From NCBI GenBank assembly GCA_965205905.1, contig CBDBHZ010000010.1, positions 62,001 to 126,000 of the forward strand: a stretch of DNA of 64,000 bases, given 5' to 3'. Origin of the DNA: JAHZMA01 sp965205905. GTDB lineage: Bacteria; Pseudomonadota; Alphaproteobacteria; JABAAW01; JAHZMA01. The notes beneath the pieces are model-generated. The model had not been told where the DNA came from. It was given only the letters and a program-made list of their open reading frames with translations, and ran no database searches. A program made the position numbers and the translations under genes. Shown here one piece after another: positions 61,929-64,000 of this stretch (positions are counted from its first letter, which is position 1; each line of letters starts with the position of its first letter).

Positions 61929-61957
61929 TTGATTTTTGATGCATAGGGTAATAATAT
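61929..61957 (+). promoter_or_regulatory. Possible promoter of the usp-nfu genes
   Basis: TTGATT (61929-61934), 17 bases and TAATAT (61952-61957); moderate match (8 of 12). The gap 61776-62060 otherwise holds only AT-rich sequence and the short leader frame described next. Confidence 0.4.
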
Positions 61958-61996
61958 GCGATTTAAGTATGGTAAGTATTTTAAACAGAGGGGATA

Positions 61997-62068
61997 ATGA
62001 TGCTGAAAATTAATCACAAAAACCATCATATTCTCCCGCAAACAAGATTTTTGATAAAATATGAGTAA
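61997..62068 (+). CDS. 23-residue leader peptide coupled to the Usp gene
   Basis: ATG-ATG at 61997/62000 follows the strong ribosome-binding site GAGGGG. The frame MMLKINHKNHHILPQTRF... ends in TAA at 62066-62068, overlapping the Usp start by 8 bases (ATGAGTAA). The Usp gene itself has no visible ribosome-binding site, so translation is probably handed on from this leader. The peptide is rich in His and Asn. Confidence 0.5.
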   Translation: MMLKINHKNHHILPQTRFLIKYE

Positions 62069-62594
62069 TTCTGATAAGCAAGTAAAAACAGCCCGTAAAA
62101 AAATTATAGCAGGCGAACGTGTCTTGTTGGTATTGGTTGACCATCGCGCTGATTCTGAGATAGTGCATAAGGCGGTTTATTATGCGGGGCTTCACGCCCG
62201 CGCCCGTAAGCAACGGATGGCATTATTGTATATTAAAGAGCCGATGGGGATGCAGCTATTTGGGGTTTCTGATGTGATTAAGCAAGAAAGCAAAGAAGAA
62301 AGTATTGTGCAACTCACCAATGTTGAAAACCAAATCTGTGAATGGTTTGGCAAAAAGCAAGAAGTGGCATGTTATATCAGAGAGGGCGAGGTGAGCGAAA
62401 CCATCGCTGAATTTATCACCAAAAATCGGTTTGTCTCTGGTTTGGTGGTAACCAACTGGCAGTTTAGTAATATTGCCAGCGGGTTGCAAAATTATATTTC
62501 GGGTGCAAAGAAAATGAAATCAGCACGGCAAGTGCCAGTGATGATTGTGCCAGAAGATGCCACATTGGCGCAAATTGATGAAATTTATGGTTAA
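62061..62594 (+). CDS. Universal stress protein (UspA) domain protein
   Basis: 177 residues, one Usp domain. ERVLLVLVDHRADSEIVHKA is the first strand and ATP-site region, AGLHARARKQRMALLYIKEP the second. The C-terminal part has SARQVPVMIVPEDATL, where ATP-binding members carry a G-x2-G-x9-G-S/T signature. That signature is not clear here, so nucleotide binding is uncertain. The pairing with the Nfu gene 9 bases downstream is conserved-looking and suggests stress or iron-sulphur homeostasis. Confidence 0.85.
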   Translation: MSNSDKQVKTARKKIIAGERVLLVLVDHRADSEIVHKAVYYAGLHARARKQRMALLYIKEPMGMQLFGVSDVIKQESKEESIVQLTNVENQICEWFGKKQEVACYIREGEVSETIAEFITKNRFVSGLVVTNWQFSNIASGLQNYISGAKKMKSARQVPVMIVPEDATLAQIDEIYG

Positions 62595-62603
62595 GGTAAC
62601 ATT

Positions 62604-63176
62604 ATGTATATTGAAATTGAAACAACTCCTAATCCCTCAACATTAAAGTTTTTAGCGGGCAAACCGTTATTGGCGGTGGGTGAAACGCTTGATGTGCCAG
62701 ATATTGAAACCGCGCAAACACACTCGCCATTGGCGGCGTCATTATTTAAGATTAATAATGTAGAAGCGGTTTTTATTGGCTATGATTTTATTTCGGTGCG
62801 TAAATCTGACGCTATATCGTGGGATATGTTAAAGCCGCAAGTTTTAGGAATGTTGATGGAACGCTTGCTAGATGGCACGCCGCTTAAAAATCAAGATATG
62901 GCGTCCGAAAATCAGCAACCAACAGAAAATTATGATAAGGCTGATGAAGAAATTGTGGTTCAAATTAAAGAATTATTAGATGAACGCGTGCGCCCCGCAG
63001 TGGCAGCTGATGGTGGCGATATTATTTTTCACGGCTTCGATAAAGGCATTGTGTATCTTGCGATGCAAGGGGCATGTGCGGGTTGCCCTAGCTCGACCGC
63101 AACATTGAAAATGGGGATTGAAAATATGCTACGGCATTATATTCCTGATGTGCGTGAGGTGCGTCCGATAGAATAA
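62604..63176 (+). CDS. Nfu-type iron-sulphur cluster carrier
   Basis: 190 residues with the two-domain layout of NFU1-type proteins. The Nfu N-terminal domain is MYIEIETTPNPSTLKFLAGK to about residue 90 (VEAVFIGYDFISVRK). The NifU C-terminal domain follows from about 115 (IKELLDERVRPAVAADGGDI) with the cluster-binding CxxC in QGACAGCPSSTATLKMGIE near residue 157. It transfers 4Fe-4S clusters to target enzymes. In this genome these would include the dehydratases Edd and the IlvD-type enzyme. A short acidic, Gln-rich linker joins the domains. Confidence 0.95.
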   Translation: MYIEIETTPNPSTLKFLAGKPLLAVGETLDVPDIETAQTHSPLAASLFKINNVEAVFIGYDFISVRKSDAISWDMLKPQVLGMLMERLLDGTPLKNQDMASENQQPTENYDKADEEIVVQIKELLDERVRPAVAADGGDIIFHGFDKGIVYLAMQGACAGCPSSTATLKMGIENMLRHYIPDVREVRPIE

Positions 63177-63207
63177 AGCTTTTTTACTGGAAATTTGCTG
63201 ATTTTTT

Positions 63208-63216
63208 TGTTATAAT
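63208..63216 (+). promoter_or_regulatory. Extended -10 promoter before the sensor gene
   Basis: TGTTATAAT is a TG-N-TATAAT extended -10 element, and no good -35 is seen. It lies 46 bases before the ATG at 63262. Confidence 0.5.
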
Positions 63217-63261
63217 AAACGCACAATAACGAATCACTTTAAGAGGAATCGATTTTTTAAG

Positions 63262-64000
63262 ATGTTTAAAATAAGACTGTTGAGCCGTGTTGGCATCAAT
63301 ACCAAAATCCAACTTTTGGCATTGATGGTATTGGTGATTACCAGTGCGTCATTATTAGGAGTTTTTAGCTATCTTAAATATACCGAAGCGGTGGAAACAT
63401 TAGAGCAACAAGCCGTTTCCTTATCAAAAGACCGTGCGAAACAATTAGAGCTTTATTTAGATTCTTTAACTGCTGATGTGCAATTGGCAGCCGATAATGC
63501 GACGTTGCTCAGAGCAATAAGGAATTTCAAAGCAGCTTTCGATAGGTCCGAAAATATGGCCGTAATATTAAGGCGTGTTTTTCTTGAAGATAACCCACAT
63601 AAGGGGGATAGAAGAAAATCATTACTTGATGCATCAGATTTGATTGGCGATGATACCGATGCGTATTTTTATAATTATGTTCACAAAACATATCATCCTT
63701 GGTTGCGTAAGGTTCATGAAAGAAGCAATTATTACGATATATTTTTAGTAGATATTGATGGCAATGTTATCTATAGCGTGTATAAGGGAGTTGACTTTAT
63801 GGTCAATCTTAATAGCAATGAATGGCGCGATACAGCACTGGCACAGGTGCATAAACAGGCTTTAGAAAATGCTGTTATTGATGATGTTACATTTGTTGGT
63901 TGGGTAAGATACGCCCCTAGTGATAATGCACCCGCTGCTTTTACCGCTCGCCCAGTGTTAGATGAAGCAGGCGATGTGATAGGTAGCTATATTGTGCAAT
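63262..64000 (+). CDS. Membrane sensor protein, probable chemoreceptor, N-terminal part (runs off the window)
   Basis: 246 codons are visible with no stop. AAGAGGAATCG upstream gives the ribosome-binding site. A basic start (MFKIRLLSRVGINTK) precedes a membrane segment (LLALMVLVITSASLLGVFSY, about residues 18-37). A long periplasmic sensor follows, opening with an amphipathic helix (EAVETLEQQAVSLSKDRAKQ). The region YYDIFLVDIDGNVIYSVYKG and then AAFTARPVLDEAGDVIGSYI is a dCache/PAS-like fold seen in methyl-accepting chemotaxis proteins and cyclases. The output domain lies beyond the window, so chemoreceptor is the likeliest but unproven reading. Confidence 0.7.
   Translation, partial: MFKIRLLSRVGINTKIQLLALMVLVITSASLLGVFSYLKYTEAVETLEQQAVSLSKDRAKQLELYLDSLTADVQLAADNATLLRAIRNFKAAFDRSENMAVILRRVFLEDNPHKGDRRKSLLDASDLIGDDTDAYFYNYVHKTYHPWLRKVHERSNYYDIFLVDIDGNVIYSVYKGVDFMVNLNSNEWRDTALAQVHKQALENAVIDDVTFVGWVRYAPSDNAPAAFTARPVLDEAGDVIGSYIVQ

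Overview
The window reads as a chromosomal segment of a sugar- and polyol-eating, AT-leaning alphaproteobacterium, possibly a marine one. Three things support this: the tolC / low-complexity protein / valS order (the alphaproteobacterial popZ neighbourhood), a complete Entner-Doudoroff operon, and a palindromic GTCATTC...GGGAATCCAG element. The assignment below class level is a guess. Genes are tightly packed, many with ATGA-type overlaps. No rRNA, tRNA, transposase or CRISPR array was seen.

Layout. 1-2924: end of a cupin gene, then an RraA-like protein, a MetE C-domain-like protein and a PfkB sugar kinase. 2927-9423 (minus): a mannitol/sorbitol-type ABC operon with substrate-binding protein, two permeases, an embedded AraC regulator, a polyol dehydrogenase and the ATPase. 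9701-12060: an accessory stretch with a small gene plus a DUF2335-like membrane protein, a repeat island, a strongly predicted structured RNA with its own promoter and terminator, a DUF2513-like gene and an inverted repeat island. 12133-18390: zwf-pgl-edd-eda-pgi. 18397-21156: a secreted barrel-like protein, then isocitrate lyase behind a long leader. 21225-25775: a giant lipoprotein made of five TbpB-like units. 25784-28760: repeats, a 67-residue acidic protein and an OafA-like acyltransferase.

28866-45977 is the most striking region. Eleven minus-strand genes, almost all joined with overlaps or gaps of 7 bases or less, encode a sugar ABC transporter, a GH36 alpha-galactosidase, a De Ley-Doudoroff galactose route (SDR dehydrogenase, SMP-30 lactonase, KDGal kinase, KDPGal aldolase), a GH42 beta-galactosidase, and glycerol-3-phosphate dehydrogenase plus glycerol kinase. 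The transporter ATPase and an aldose epimerase are divergent, and an IlvD/Edd-type sugar-acid dehydratase follows. Co-transcribing alpha- and beta-galactosidases with galactose AND glycerol catabolism suggests a locus for galactosylglycerols: floridoside, or the mono-/digalactosylglycerol headgroups of plastid galactolipids. This is inference, not proof.

46010-49390: an MmeI-like type IIG restriction-methylation gene bracketed by inverted repeat copies. 49398-54532: an M24 peptidase, a PLP lyase with a possible 5' frameshift, and uvrA. 54758-63176: a putative metal exporter, valS, an unknown low-complexity protein at the popZ position, a TolC-family protein, a Usp-domain protein and an Nfu-type Fe-S protein. 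The window ends inside a membrane sensor or chemoreceptor gene.

The sugar genes fit one network. Polyol becomes fructose, F6P, G6P and 6-phosphogluconate, then pyruvate and GAP through the Entner-Doudoroff enzymes. Galactose reaches pyruvate and GAP by the parallel KDPGal route, and glycerol enters as DHAP.
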